From Rufibacter glacialis (GTDB lineage: Bacteria > Bacteroidota > Bacteroidia > Cytophagales > Hymenobacteraceae), in NCBI RefSeq assembly GCF_008271745.1, contig NZ_VKKZ01000020.1, positions 620,001 through 684,000 on the forward strand: a DNA stretch of 64,000 nt. Reading direction: 5' to 3'. Position 1 is the stretch's first letter. Each line of letters opens with the position of its first letter. Positions 25,695-33,950 of the stretch are shown in pieces. A model generated the notes under the pieces. The model made no database searches. It was not told where the DNA came from and worked only from the letters and a program-made list of their open reading frames with translations. The position numbers and the translations under genes are program-made.

Positions 25695-27415
25695 TGGAAA
25701 CTTATTTCGACTTTCATTTCCACCCCCTGGCCAAGCGGTTTTTGGTGCAATTCAATGACCTGGAAAGGCAGAACAAACTCTGCACCGAACCTATTCCGCT
25801 TCCTCCCATTGGCGGGGTGGTAGATAAGCTGAGCGGTAGCATTCTGCAAAGCCAAGGTTGCGTGTCACAAGCCGTCTCCGGCCGAATTCTGTTAGGCGTA
25901 GCCAACATTGTGGCCATTGAATACGTGTTCGCCACCAAAAAAGGGATGCTAAAGCTCCTGGAACTGGAGGTGTTTGGCCAGGATGTGGTGGCTCCGCTGG
26001 ACAACAGGCTCTTTGACTTCATCCGGAACGGAGCGGGCAGTTACAACACCCTTTTCAGCAAAGAACTCGCTTTTTACCAATGGGTGGCGCAGCAAACCAA
26101 CCTGCGGTTCCATATCAACTTGCTGACCCGCAAAAAAAAGGGAGGGCTGGAGCTGCAGGAAGGCAAACTCAACCTGGCCCTGGCCATTGAAGGCGGGCAT
26201 AACCTGTCTAAGCGTTTCATCAACCAGTTAGCGGGCGAGGCCGACCCGGCCGCCGTAGTGACCGGTTACCGGCAGAACCCCTTGGTGGATTTCCTGTACC
26301 TCACGCTCACGCACCTTTCCCATGTGCCAGAGCAACTCCTGTGTACCCATGCCTTCGGGTTCAAGATGGTGAAGGACATTGCCGAGGCGCGGCCTCAGAT
26401 CAAAGGCCTTACGCTCTTGGGCAAGAAGGTGGTCAGGGCTTGCGTAGACACGCAGCAAACTGCCAACCCTATTTTGATTGACATCAAACACATGAGCCTG
26501 CAGGGGCGCCATGACTTCTACGCCTACCGCCGGCTTCTCCTGGAGACCAAGCCAGACGGATTCAAAGCGCCAAAAGAGGTAAGCGGGAAAGCCTGGTGGC
26601 CTATTTTAGCCACCCACATGGGGGTAACTGGGTTTAGGAGTGGCGAATTGCGGGATTACATCAAGGAATATGGGGTGGAACGCGGAAACGAGTTCAGCGT
26701 CCGGGTGCAGCTGGGCCGGGAAAAGGCCGCCAAACTGCCGGAAGGGATCGGGTTGGACAATGTCTTTTTCAACCCCGCTTCCATTAGTCTCTTTGATGAT
26801 GACATTGAGGAAATTGCCCGCAGCCGGGGCCTGATCGGCATCAGCCTGGATGCCCGCATCTTAGGGTTTGAAGGCATCCTGGGCCGGAAACAGCCAGATT
26901 ATGACTACTTCTCCCGCGAGGATTTCGCGCAGCTTTTCCCAGACCTGGCTCAACGGCTTCCCCGGCTGGCCCCGGTAGAGGAACCACCAACGGGCCCGGC
27001 GGCCCAGGAGGTGGCCTTACCGGCCACGAAAGAGAGCCTGATACCCGGCCTAGCCGACCGTGGTAAACGGGAACTGTACCTTTTCTGCCTTAATTTGCTG
27101 CACGTAGTGGCCGTGATCAACAAGATGCCTGCCCTTGAGCGCCATGGCAAAGACGGTTGGGATTTTCTCTGTATTGGCTCAGACTTTGACGGCCTCATTG
27201 ACTCGCTTAAGACGGCTAATACCGCCCAGTCGCTGCCCCAATTTGAGAAGGTCCTGCAGGCCTACCTGCCCAAGGCGGAAAAAGCTTACCTGAAAACCCA
27301 TGAAGGCAAAACGTCTTTAATTCGGAGAGAAGGCGAACACCTGCTCACCAACCAGGTGCTACGGCAGGTCTTCTACACCAACGGAGAGCAGTTTCTCAAA
27401 GAATGGTGGGGTTGA
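25694..27415 (+). CDS. M19-like (membrane dipeptidase family) metallohydrolase
   Basis: A 573-residue amidohydrolase-fold protein resembling renal/membrane dipeptidases (M19). The binuclear metal site can be followed: FDFHFH (His8, His10), AIEGGH (Glu166), LTHLSH (His207), DIKHMS (Asp263, His266), ATHMG (His308) and IGSDFDG near the C-terminus. It is longer than the usual 320-420 residues because of inserts, including a proline-rich loop near residue 425. It has no signal peptide or lipobox, unlike exported dipeptidases. It is translationally coupled (1-base overlap) to the double protease, so the two probably act on the same material; peptides cut by the protease are an obvious but unproven substrate. 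Confidence 0.8.
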   Translation: METYFDFHFHPLAKRFLVQFNDLERQNKLCTEPIPLPPIGGVVDKLSGSILQSQGCVSQAVSGRILLGVANIVAIEYVFATKKGMLKLLELEVFGQDVVAPLDNRLFDFIRNGAGSYNTLFSKELAFYQWVAQQTNLRFHINLLTRKKKGGLELQEGKLNLALAIEGGHNLSKRFINQLAGEADPAAVVTGYRQNPLVDFLYLTLTHLSHVPEQLLCTHAFGFKMVKDIAEARPQIKGLTLLGKKVVRACVDTQQTANPILIDIKHMSLQGRHDFYAYRRLLLETKPDGFKAPKEVSGKAWWPILATHMGVTGFRSGELRDYIKEYGVERGNEFSVRVQLGREKAAKLPEGIGLDNVFFNPASISLFDDDIEEIARSRGLIGISLDARILGFEGILGRKQPDYDYFSREDFAQLFPDLAQRLPRLAPVEEPPTGPAAQEVALPATKESLIPGLADRGKRELYLFCLNLLHVVAVINKMPALERHGKDGWDFLCIGSDFDGLIDSLKTANTAQSLPQFEKVLQAYLPKAEKAYLKTHEGKTSLIRREGEHLLTNQVLRQVFYTNGEQFLKEWWG

Positions 27416-27452
27416 AAAGAAGGCGTTTATGTAAAAAGAGAGGAAAATCCTT

Positions 27453-27512
27453 TAAGAGGCTAAACCCCGTTTCATAGGTTCTACACCACTTGGAAAAGGG
27501 TTTGGCCTCTTA
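27453..27512 (+). terminator. Possible terminator hairpin of the protease-dipeptidase unit
   Basis: A 15-bp stem with one mismatch (27453-27467 with 27498-27512) around a 30-base loop, 38 bases after the dipeptidase stop. There is no T-tract, so this is weak. The rest of 27416-27700 holds nothing recognised. Confidence 0.4.
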
Positions 27513-27700
27513 CTAAGGCCATTACCTATAGTTAGACCATCTTTCCCAGGTTTACCCGTAGAGGGACTAAACCCAGCCTGTTGTGTAACCTCTATATTTT
27601 TAGTAAACTAGTGTGCAATTTTCCCTAAGAAAGCTCTTGAAAGGCCATCCCCCTGCCCCTTTCCCGCCCGTAAAGCTATTGGCCCAAACTAAGAAAGGAG

Positions 27701-28138
27701 ATGAACGAGCAACCTTCTGCCGCCTTCCAAACTGATTTTGTCCTTATCACCACAGAGCCCGTCCGCTCGCTCCTTGTCCTGGAGTGGAGACGTCAAATCA
27801 CCCTGCAGGAGCGGAAAATAGGCTTCGGGAAAGCCTTGGACCTGACCAGGGAGATGAGCCTCCTATACTGGTTGATAGATGATCTGCAGCTTTCTATAAT
27901 AACTCCAGAGGAAAAGGAATGGGTGTTGTCTGAGTTTCAAGGGGAAGCCTCCCAAACCTCCCTGCAGAAACTGGCGGTGGTGACACCCGACTATTATCCC
28001 TCCTTAGTGGCTAATACTGAATTCACGGAAAAGGGGAAGCAAGGCTACCAAGCCAAAGGGCAAATAAGGCATGAAGTCTTCATTGACCATGAAAGTGCTT
28101 TAAACTGGCTTTTGTCTGAAGAGGCAATGGAAGAGTAA
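27701..28138 (+). CDS. Small protein, possibly SpoIIAA/STAS-like
   Basis: A soluble 145-residue protein. The order strand, helix (KALDLTREMSLLYWLIDD), then a closing HEVFIDHESALNWLLSEE helix is reminiscent of the SpoIIAA-like STAS/SEC14 family of Bacteroidota, whose members often end with an acidic residue-Ala-x-x-Trp-Leu motif. That is a loose resemblance, not a firm assignment. It stands alone, 285 bases after the dipeptidase gene on the same strand. No promoter box is evident. Confidence 0.6.
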   Translation: MNEQPSAAFQTDFVLITTEPVRSLLVLEWRRQITLQERKIGFGKALDLTREMSLLYWLIDDLQLSIITPEEKEWVLSEFQGEASQTSLQKLAVVTPDYYPSLVANTEFTEKGKQGYQAKGQIRHEVFIDHESALNWLLSEEAMEE

Positions 28139-28249
28139 ATTATAAGAGCCTTCCTTTAGCACCAAGTGAGCAACCATTTAACCAGTTTCCCGCCCACTTT
28201 GCTACCTGGGTTGTCTAGGTGCAGCATTCATTTTCTGGGGTAGCACCAC

Positions 28250-28651
28250 CTAGACATGGGCTTTCTGCGGGATCTTGCTGGCTGGTCCCTCATACCGGAC
28301 AAAGATGCTGATCCAGAGTACCCGGGCCAACCGGAAGAAGATGGGTAACATGCCTACCACCGTCACCAGTACAATCCCCACCAGCATGCCCATGGTTACT
28401 TCTTCCACAAACTGCGACAGGACAAAGAGGGCTACCAAAAATACCGCTACGTTGAAGGCGAAACTCACGTACATGGCCCCATAGTAAAAGCCAGGTTCCG
28501 GCTCAAAGGATTGCCCGCAGCAAGAACAATGTTTGTTCATGTCCGCGAACTTAGTTGAATATAAAGTCCCCTTCGGGAACATGTTCCCTTCCCGGCATCG
28601 TGGGCATTTTACGTTTGCAATGCCATATACAAAGGATCTGCGCTGGCTCAT
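28250..28651 (-). CDS. DUF983 family membrane protein
   Basis: A 133-residue inner-membrane protein. A cytoplasmic N-terminal zinc-ribbon-like part shows CPRCREG and CSCCGQSFEPEPGFYYGAMY, the signature of the DUF983 family. Two membrane helices follow (AFNVAVFLVALFVLSQFV and MLVGIVLVTVVGMLPIFF). The family has no settled function; in some bacteria it neighbours cytochrome oxidase assembly genes, which is not the case here. It is monocistronic. Confidence 0.88.
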   Translation of the reverse strand: MSQRRSFVYGIANVKCPRCREGNMFPKGTLYSTKFADMNKHCSCCGQSFEPEPGFYYGAMYVSFAFNVAVFLVALFVLSQFVEEVTMGMLVGIVLVTVVGMLPIFFRLARVLWISIFVRYEGPASKIPQKAHV

Positions 28652-29156
28652 AACCTAGTTGTACTTGTTTTACCCCACAAAGATACAAAAGGTGCTTCAT
28701 GACGGTACGGGACAAAAAATCCTTTGTGATGGACTTTTCCTCCCGGTGCCCTGAAACCTTGAGTCAACCTTCAACCGGCTACCTGCTCTTTGGCTTATTT
28801 ACAACTTTCAACCTGCTCCGTTTCATGGCTACTTCATCTTCTTCAGGGACACACCTAAGTTTCAACTCTTTCCTAACAGGACAGAAATAAAAGTAAACCA
28901 ACTGCAAGATTAAACCCGTTGAGGTTTGACAGACAGACTAGTGTGTTGAATTTCTCATCAAGGAGTTGAACCCAAAGGGCTAGCAATACCCTTCAAAATA
29001 GGTGCTGAAGGTGTAGCAAAAGGAGCGACCTTTACACCTGGAATGGTTCCCCTTTCCTCACCAGGAAAACCCTGGCAATGGACCTGTATCTTTGCAGGCA
29101 GCTACCAATAGGAAAAAGGCAAATTTATTAACTTGGCCTTTCTCACGCCTTTCTTC
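28652..29156. other. Intergenic region between divergent DUF983 and AraC genes
   Basis: About 500 bases with no credible gene. An open frame at 28699-28890 has no family resemblance and no promoter. The region carries the AraC gene promoter at its right end. Confidence 0.45.
29087..29094 (+). promoter_or_regulatory. Bacteroidota -7 box of the AraC-type gene
   Basis: TATCTTTG matches TAnnTTTG. Transcription would start near 29101 and give a leader of about 56 bases before ATG 29157. The -33 element is not clear. Confidence 0.45.
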
Positions 29157-30035
29157 ATGTCAAAGGAACATTTGCCCATTTATCAGATCCAGGACTTTCA
29201 TGCGCAGGCGCAGAAAGAGCGTTACTTTTACTTCAGCACCTTTGCCGCCCACCTGCAAGAGCATTTGTTCATCCGGGAGCCCCACAAGCACAATTTTTAT
29301 ATCATCATTTTCATCACCCAAGGCACCGGCACCCATACCATTGACTTTAAAAAGTATGAGGTAAGGGAAAACATGGCTTTCTTTCTGGTTCCGGGGCAGG
29401 TGCACAGTTGGGAACTTTCTGAAGACGCTGACGGCTTTGTGGTTTTCTTTACCCAGGAATTTTACCAAACCGTTTCTCCTACCCTCAAATTGTCTGGGTT
29501 TCCCTTTTTCAATGCCTTGCTGCATACTCCTTTCCTACCTATGGCTCAGGAAGAGGCTCTAAAAGTGTTCCCTACTTTTCGCCGGTTACAGGAAGAATAC
29601 CAAAACCAAGCGTTGATGCGCCAGGAGGCCCTGGGCTGCTACTTAGACCTGCTTCTGATTCACCTGTCGCGCCTGTATCAGGCTGAGGGGAATGAGATGG
29701 AGGTTTTGCGGGGAGAACTCTCCTTGTTGCAGTCACTGGAGGGCCTGCTGGAGAAACACTACAAGGAACACCTTCCAGTAACTTTTTACGCCGACCAACT
29801 GCATGTAACCCCCAAACACCTCACCAACATCTGCAAACGCTCTTTAGGGAAAACCACGACGGATCTTATCCAGGAGCGGGCCGTGCTGGAGGCGCAAAGG
29901 CTTTTGGTGCATTCAGAACTGACCAGTAGCCAGATAGCCGCGGAATTAGGGTATTTTGACAACCACTACTTCTTCCGTTTCTTCAAGAAGCATACCGAGT
30001 GTACCCCAGAGCAATTCCGGAGCCGGCATAGGTAA
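29157..30035 (+). CDS. AraC family transcriptional regulator
   Basis: A 292-residue regulator. The N-terminal cupin-like sensor domain (HKHNFYIIIFITQGTGTHT, then FLVPGQVHSW) should bind a small ligand, commonly a sugar. The C-terminal double helix-turn-helix (about residues 190-290) has YADQLHVTPKHLTNICKRS and SQIAAELGYFDNHYFFRFFK with FKKHTECTPEQFR, the classic second-helix motif. The frame is open from a TTG at 29133, but ATG 29157 (MSKEHLPIYQIQDF) is the family-like start. It converges on a GH43 glycosidase gene, which is the natural candidate target together with its long palindrome at 31241-31299. Confidence 0.92.
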   Translation: MSKEHLPIYQIQDFHAQAQKERYFYFSTFAAHLQEHLFIREPHKHNFYIIIFITQGTGTHTIDFKKYEVRENMAFFLVPGQVHSWELSEDADGFVVFFTQEFYQTVSPTLKLSGFPFFNALLHTPFLPMAQEEALKVFPTFRRLQEEYQNQALMRQEALGCYLDLLLIHLSRLYQAEGNEMEVLRGELSLLQSLEGLLEKHYKEHLPVTFYADQLHVTPKHLTNICKRSLGKTTTDLIQERAVLEAQRLLVHSELTSSQIAAELGYFDNHYFFRFFKKHTECTPEQFRSRHR

Positions 30036-30152
30036 GTCGAATTGCCCTCTGCCCAATTTTGGAAGGCTTTCTTAGCTTCTGGTAGAATTGAGGGGATGCA
30101 AGGGATTTTAGCGTGCTTGGCCTGTTAAAGGAAAAAAACGACCTTTCAATGC

Positions 30153-31199
30153 TTACTTTTTCTTTTTCTGGGCCACCTCATGGTCATCTAACTCTTGACC
30201 GAAATCAGGCATTCCGTCTTTGGTCCACCTCAGAACCCGGGCGCGGGTATGGCGGTTCGGATCGTATAATGGCTCACCCTTGATCTCTTTATAGTCGCGG
30301 GCATGGTAAAGCATCACATCTGTTTTGCCGTCTTCTGCTAAAGTAAAGCTGTTGTGCCCCGGCCCGAAACGTTTGAGTCGTTCATTAGAGTAAAATACCG
30401 GCTCTGGCAGCTTGTGCCAGGCGGCAGGATCAAGAAGATCCGCTCCCTCTTTGGCCCAAAGTAAACCAAGGCAATAATTGGCATCAGTGGCGCTGGCGGA
30501 AAACGTCACAAACACCTTCCCGTTGCGGATAAGCACGGCCGGGGCCTCGTTCACTCGGTGACCTTGGATTTCCCAGGCGAATTCAGGTTGCGAAATGACC
30601 ACTTGTTTGTCACCTAAAGTGGTAGGGCTGGTCATTTTGGCAATATATAAACCTGTGTTTCTTACCTTGTCTGAAGCTCTGTCTACCCAGATCATGTAGC
30701 GCTGCCCCTGGTGGGCAAAGGTGGTAGCATCCAGGCTAAATTCATTTCTTTGGCTAATGATTTCCCCCTCCTCTTTCCATTCGCCTTTGGTAGGATCTGC
30801 TGAGGCATTAGACAAGGCATATTTGCGTATTTTCCATTTATCCTCCGCTGATCCGGCTGCAAAATAAATGTACCATTTCCCATCTATCTGGTGCAGCTCC
30901 GGGGCCCAGATATGATTGCCCATGGCTCCTTTCCCATGTTTGCGCCATACTACTACCGGTAAGGCATCTTTGATGCCATTGATGGTCCTGGCACGCCTGA
31001 TCTCCAACCGGTCATATTCCGGCACGGTGGCCACAAAGTAATAGGTGCCATCTTCTGCTTTCCAGACATGCGGATCGGCCCTTTGCAAAGCCAATGGGTT
31101 CATGAACTGGTTTCTCTTGAGTTTTTGCGCATTGGTGGTAAAACCGGCAAGTAGGAGAACTGCCACAAGAATATTCCGGCAGAAGTGGGTGGAGACCAT
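30153..31199 (-). CDS. Exported glycoside hydrolase family 43 protein
   Basis: A 348-residue five-bladed beta-propeller glycosidase; family 43 members are mostly alpha-L-arabinofuranosidases or beta-xylosidases. Residues 1-24 are a signal peptide ending TTNA. The catalytic set can be read: general base Asp in RADPHVW, pKa-modulating Asp in FSLDATTF and general acid Glu in RVNEAPAVL. ELHQIDGKWYIYFAAG is a typical blade motif. The C-terminus is lysine-rich without a T9SS sorting domain, so the enzyme is probably periplasmic. No SusC/D pair lies nearby. The AraC-type gene beside it may control it. Confidence 0.88.
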   Translation of the reverse strand: MVSTHFCRNILVAVLLLAGFTTNAQKLKRNQFMNPLALQRADPHVWKAEDGTYYFVATVPEYDRLEIRRARTINGIKDALPVVVWRKHGKGAMGNHIWAPELHQIDGKWYIYFAAGSAEDKWKIRKYALSNASADPTKGEWKEEGEIISQRNEFSLDATTFAHQGQRYMIWVDRASDKVRNTGLYIAKMTSPTTLGDKQVVISQPEFAWEIQGHRVNEAPAVLIRNGKVFVTFSASATDANYCLGLLWAKEGADLLDPAAWHKLPEPVFYSNERLKRFGPGHNSFTLAEDGKTDVMLYHARDYKEIKGEPLYDPNRHTRARVLRWTKDGMPDFGQELDDHEVAQKKKK

Positions 31200-31240
31200 A
31201 GGTGGTGGGCTTTGGTGAAGCGAAACAGATTTCCCTTAGG

Positions 31241-31299
31241 ATTCTGCTTTTGCTAGTCATAAATGTAAAAAATACATTTATGACTAGCAAAAGCAGAAT
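31241..31299. repeat. Perfect 27-bp palindrome upstream of the GH43 gene
   Basis: 31241-31267 pairs without mismatch with 31273-31299 around a 5-A loop. It lies 41 bases upstream of the GH43 ATG. It has no T-tract on either side, so it is not a standard terminator. It could be an operator, an mRNA leader hairpin, or a small mobile palindrome. Confidence 0.8.
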
Positions 31300-31540
31300 G
31301 ACCCTGTTTCTTCCTCACTTTTTAAAAACTGCCCGGGAAACAGGCCTCTTGAATTAATTGCCACTATTTAATTTTCAATTTTAGGGAGGTGCCTATTTTT
31401 TGAAGGAAAGTTTTATTTTTAGCATGCGCTGATTCACACTGCCTTTCAAAAGCAAAAGGGGACCCTTTTTAGTATGGGTGAACCATAATGAACCGAGGTG
31501 GACAACATGTCAAACCTGCTTTTCCAGCATTTTAAGCAAG

Positions 31541-31576
31541 AAAAAATCCCTAGCCAACAAGAAGTGACTAGGGATT
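31541..31576 (-). terminator. Orphan tRNA terminator at the left island end
   Basis: A 9-bp stem (31545-31553 with 31568-31576) followed on the minus strand by six T residues. It lies 13 bases beyond the partial tRNA-Met copy, at the same distance and orientation as the terminator at 60004-60043 has to the intact tRNA. It is probably the original terminator of tRNA-Met, now separated from it by the island. Confidence 0.75.
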
Positions 31577-31588
31577 AATTGGCGTTAT

Positions 31589-31634
31589 GTGGGCCCACCT
31601 GGAATCGAACCAAGCACCTACTGATTATGAGTCA
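31589..31634. repeat. Left attachment site (partial tRNA-Met)
   Basis: This 46-bp segment repeats the 3' half of tRNA-Met, from the anticodon stem to the discriminator base, as found at 60053-60098. The one difference is C at 31599 against T at 60063. It cannot form a whole tRNA. Confidence 0.9.
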
Positions 31635-31756
31635 TTTTTTGAACGTTTATCCATTTTTGCCTTTCTTAGCAAAAACCCCTTAAACAGGCTTTTTTAAGGC
31701 TTTTAATAAATAAATACTCCTAACGCTTAGCTTTATTTCTAACATTTGCGTTCATT

Positions 31757-31780
31757 TGTTTCTCAAATTGTTTCTCAAAT
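31757..31780 (+). repeat. Tandem 12-bp repeat, candidate integrase arm sites
   Basis: TGTTTCTCAAAT occurs twice in direct succession, 11 bases before the integrase ATG. A 20-bp segment covering the first copy (31754-31773) occurs exactly at the other island end (59981-60000). A shared repeat at both ends beside the core sites is what integrase arm-binding sites look like. The copies overlap the probable integrase promoter, so they may also allow autoregulation. Confidence 0.55.
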
Positions 31781-31790
31781 TTGTAAACAC

Positions 31791-33026
31791 ATGAACGCAA
31801 CAGCTACCATTATATTAGATACCCGCAGAGAAAAAGCGGACGGCAGATTCCCCATAAAGATAAGGATTACCTTTAACCGTAGGTCTAAATACTACTCTGC
31901 TATCGTGGACAATGAGCTGGTTGCTCTTTCACCTGATGAATGGGAGAAAGTGGTAGGGCCTAAACCCCGTTCACCATATAAAGAAATTGGGCAAGCACTG
32001 AAAGCACTAGAACATAAGGCTGGAGGTGTCATCAAAGAAATCCCCCTCTTCTCTTTTGCCGAATTTGAGAAACGCTTCAAATCAAACCGGAACAAGAACG
32101 ATGTCTATAGCTCCTTTGAGGATTACATCAAATCTTTGCAAGAAGAAGGTCGCATAACGACAGCATTAAGCTACGGAAATGCCCTTAGCTCTTTATCTAA
32201 ATTCAGGAAGCCGCTGCTCTTTGATGATGTAACGCCTGAGTTCCTACATAAATACGAGAAGTGGATGCTGGGCAACAACAAGTCCCTAACCACAATTGGC
32301 TTTTATCTAAGAAGTCTAAGAACTATTATCAATGAAGCCAAAGAAGCAGGCATTGTGAAACCAGAACAGTATCCGTTCGGAACCAGGCGATACACTATAC
32401 CAAAAGGAAGAAATGTTAAGAAGGCGCTTAACTTGAGCCAGATTGAGAAAATATACTACCATCCTGTTGAGGAGGGAACGATGGAAGAGAAAGCTAGGGA
32501 TCTTTGGTTCTTTAGCTACCTGTGTAATGGAATGAATATAAAAGACATCTGTTTATTGAAAGGTAAAAACATCTCCAACGGTAAAATTTCTTTCTATAGA
32601 GCAAAAACCAAACGAACAACCAGAATTGACCCTAAACCTATTGAATTCATTCTTCCTGCTGAAGCTCAGCAAATCATTGACAAATGGGGGAATAAATACA
32701 TCGGGTCAGAAAGCTACGTCTATCCCTTTCTTAACGATTGTGAAACACCCACAAGAGAAAGACAGATTATAAATCAACTTACTAAGAACATCAATACCTA
32801 CATGAAGCGGATTGCAACTGAATTAGAACTGGACATTAATCTGACTACTTACGTTGCTCGTCACTCATTCAGCACGGTTCTTAAGAGAAGCGGAGCCTCA
32901 AAGGAATACATACAGGAATCCCTCGGGCATCAAGATTCTAAAACAACAGAGCATTATCTAGACTCTTTCGAAGATGACATCAAGAAACAGTTCTCAAATA
33001 GCCTATTAGCATTTAAGAAAAATTAG
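31791..33026 (+). CDS. int: Tyrosine recombinase / integrase of the island
   Basis: A 411-residue site-specific integrase of the Bacteroidota type. An N-terminal arm-binding-like domain (ATIILDTRREKADGRFPIKI) is followed by a SAM-like core-binding domain and the catalytic domain. The box II region reads TTYVARHSFSTVLKRSG, the later box LGHQDSKTTEHYLDSF with the nucleophile Tyr. In the first box the usual Arg is Asn (LCNGMNIKDICLL), as I recall for many Bacteroidota relatives. The frame extends upstream to 31746, but those residues are encoded by the repeats; ATG 31791 is the better start. The gene next to the attachment site is the expected place for the enzyme that inserted the island. Confidence 0.92.
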   Translation: MNATATIILDTRREKADGRFPIKIRITFNRRSKYYSAIVDNELVALSPDEWEKVVGPKPRSPYKEIGQALKALEHKAGGVIKEIPLFSFAEFEKRFKSNRNKNDVYSSFEDYIKSLQEEGRITTALSYGNALSSLSKFRKPLLFDDVTPEFLHKYEKWMLGNNKSLTTIGFYLRSLRTIINEAKEAGIVKPEQYPFGTRRYTIPKGRNVKKALNLSQIEKIYYHPVEEGTMEEKARDLWFFSYLCNGMNIKDICLLKGKNISNGKISFYRAKTKRTTRIDPKPIEFILPAEAQQIIDKWGNKYIGSESYVYPFLNDCETPTRERQIINQLTKNINTYMKRIATELELDINLTTYVARHSFSTVLKRSGASKEYIQESLGHQDSKTTEHYLDSFEDDIKKQFSNSLLAFKKN

Positions 33027-33033
33027 GACTGAT

Positions 33034-33864
33034 ATGGAAGACAATGGAAAATTGGCTTTGGACTACTTCTATAACAGAATCAAGTCTAAAATAAAGCAGA
33101 TTATAAAAGAAGAAATTGGGAAGACTGAATATAATGCAAGGATATTAACTGGGGGGCTAGGGCTAGAAGAAGAATTGAAGTTCTTTGAAAAACTTTTAGC
33201 TGAAAAGAAAGATACACTAAAGTCTCCTTCCGGACATTTCATTCTTCCAGAGAAGTTCACCAAAAAGGAGCTACAGCAAAAGGAGTTTGATACACCTTCA
33301 ATTATAGAAAACAGAATAGAAGTGTATCAGAGCCCATATGAAGAGAGAAAGTTAGATTTCATTAATCCTCTAGCTAAGTTCTATAGTAATCTAGATTACT
33401 TAGAATATCTTAAATCTAGAATTACAGGTTTGAAGCTAACTTTATCTAACAGCAATAACCAGAATAGTAAAAAGGGAGAGGGTAAAACTACCCTGGTTTG
33501 GGTTGGAAATAGTCAAATGTTTAACAAGCTTCATGCATCCTTGACAGAGGAAAAAATCATCGGAGAAATTGACCTGAATATATTCAGGAAGCACTTTGAA
33601 GGTATTGTACAAAAGGAGCCCATCAATTTCTTAGCACAAAAGGCTTTAGTCTTCTATCTCTTAGACAAACTTGCGAAGTATATAAACGTAGGGTTTTACA
33701 CTCATTCAAAGGGATCGTCCTCGGTTACAGTTGTCGCAAAACACTTTATCTTCAACGGTAAAGAATCTAAGGATTTATATTCCGTCAAAAGCAAGGGTAT
33801 CAATCCTGCAAACAAACATTTAAAGAAAAGAATAGATTTGATTATCAATAGGTTATCCTCTTAG
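33034..33864 (+). CDS. Unrecognised island protein downstream of the integrase
   Basis: A soluble, lysine-rich protein of 276 residues that I cannot assign. The N-terminal 60 residues are helical (coiled-coil-like). The segment TTLVWVGNSQMFNKLHASL, followed by ITEEKII-like spacing and a helical C-terminus ending LKKRIDLIINRL, recalls regulators such as RteC-type proteins that often sit beside Bacteroidota integrases; this is a weak resemblance. It starts 8 bases after the integrase stop, so both are one operon. Two alternative hairpins follow its stop. Confidence 0.65.
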   Translation: MEDNGKLALDYFYNRIKSKIKQIIKEEIGKTEYNARILTGGLGLEEELKFFEKLLAEKKDTLKSPSGHFILPEKFTKKELQQKEFDTPSIIENRIEVYQSPYEERKLDFINPLAKFYSNLDYLEYLKSRITGLKLTLSNSNNQNSKKGEGKTTLVWVGNSQMFNKLHASLTEEKIIGEIDLNIFRKHFEGIVQKEPINFLAQKALVFYLLDKLAKYINVGFYTHSKGSSSVTVVAKHFIFNGKESKDLYSVKSKGINPANKHLKKRIDLIINRLSS

Positions 33865-33906
33865 AAAGCAAGGGTAAAAGCAAGGGTTTCTGCACCCTTG
33901 CTTTCT
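33863..33906 (+). terminator. Two mutually exclusive hairpins after the 33034 gene
   Basis: AAAGCAAGGGT occurs twice (33865-33875 and 33877-33887), and both copies can pair with the same downstream arm ACCCTTGCTTT (33894-33904). The longer fold has a 13-bp stem (33863-33875 with 33894-33906). The T-tract is weak. It is either a terminator or a switch-like structure. Confidence 0.5.
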
Positions 33907-33916
33907 CTACATCTAT

Positions 33917-33950
33917 CATTGTATCATAACTAATCATAACTGATACAATG
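33917..33950. promoter_or_regulatory. Operator-like inverted repeat on the start codon of the HTH gene
   Basis: CATTGTATCA and TGATACAATG form a perfect 10-bp inverted repeat with a 14-base spacer. The last three bases of the right arm are the ATG of the HTH gene, so binding here would repress it. The TGATACA half-site reappears in the array at 34451-34582. Confidence 0.55.

Noticed and set aside
31589-31634. Second tRNA-Met gene
   Set aside because: Only the 3' half is present; there is no D-arm or 5' acceptor strand.
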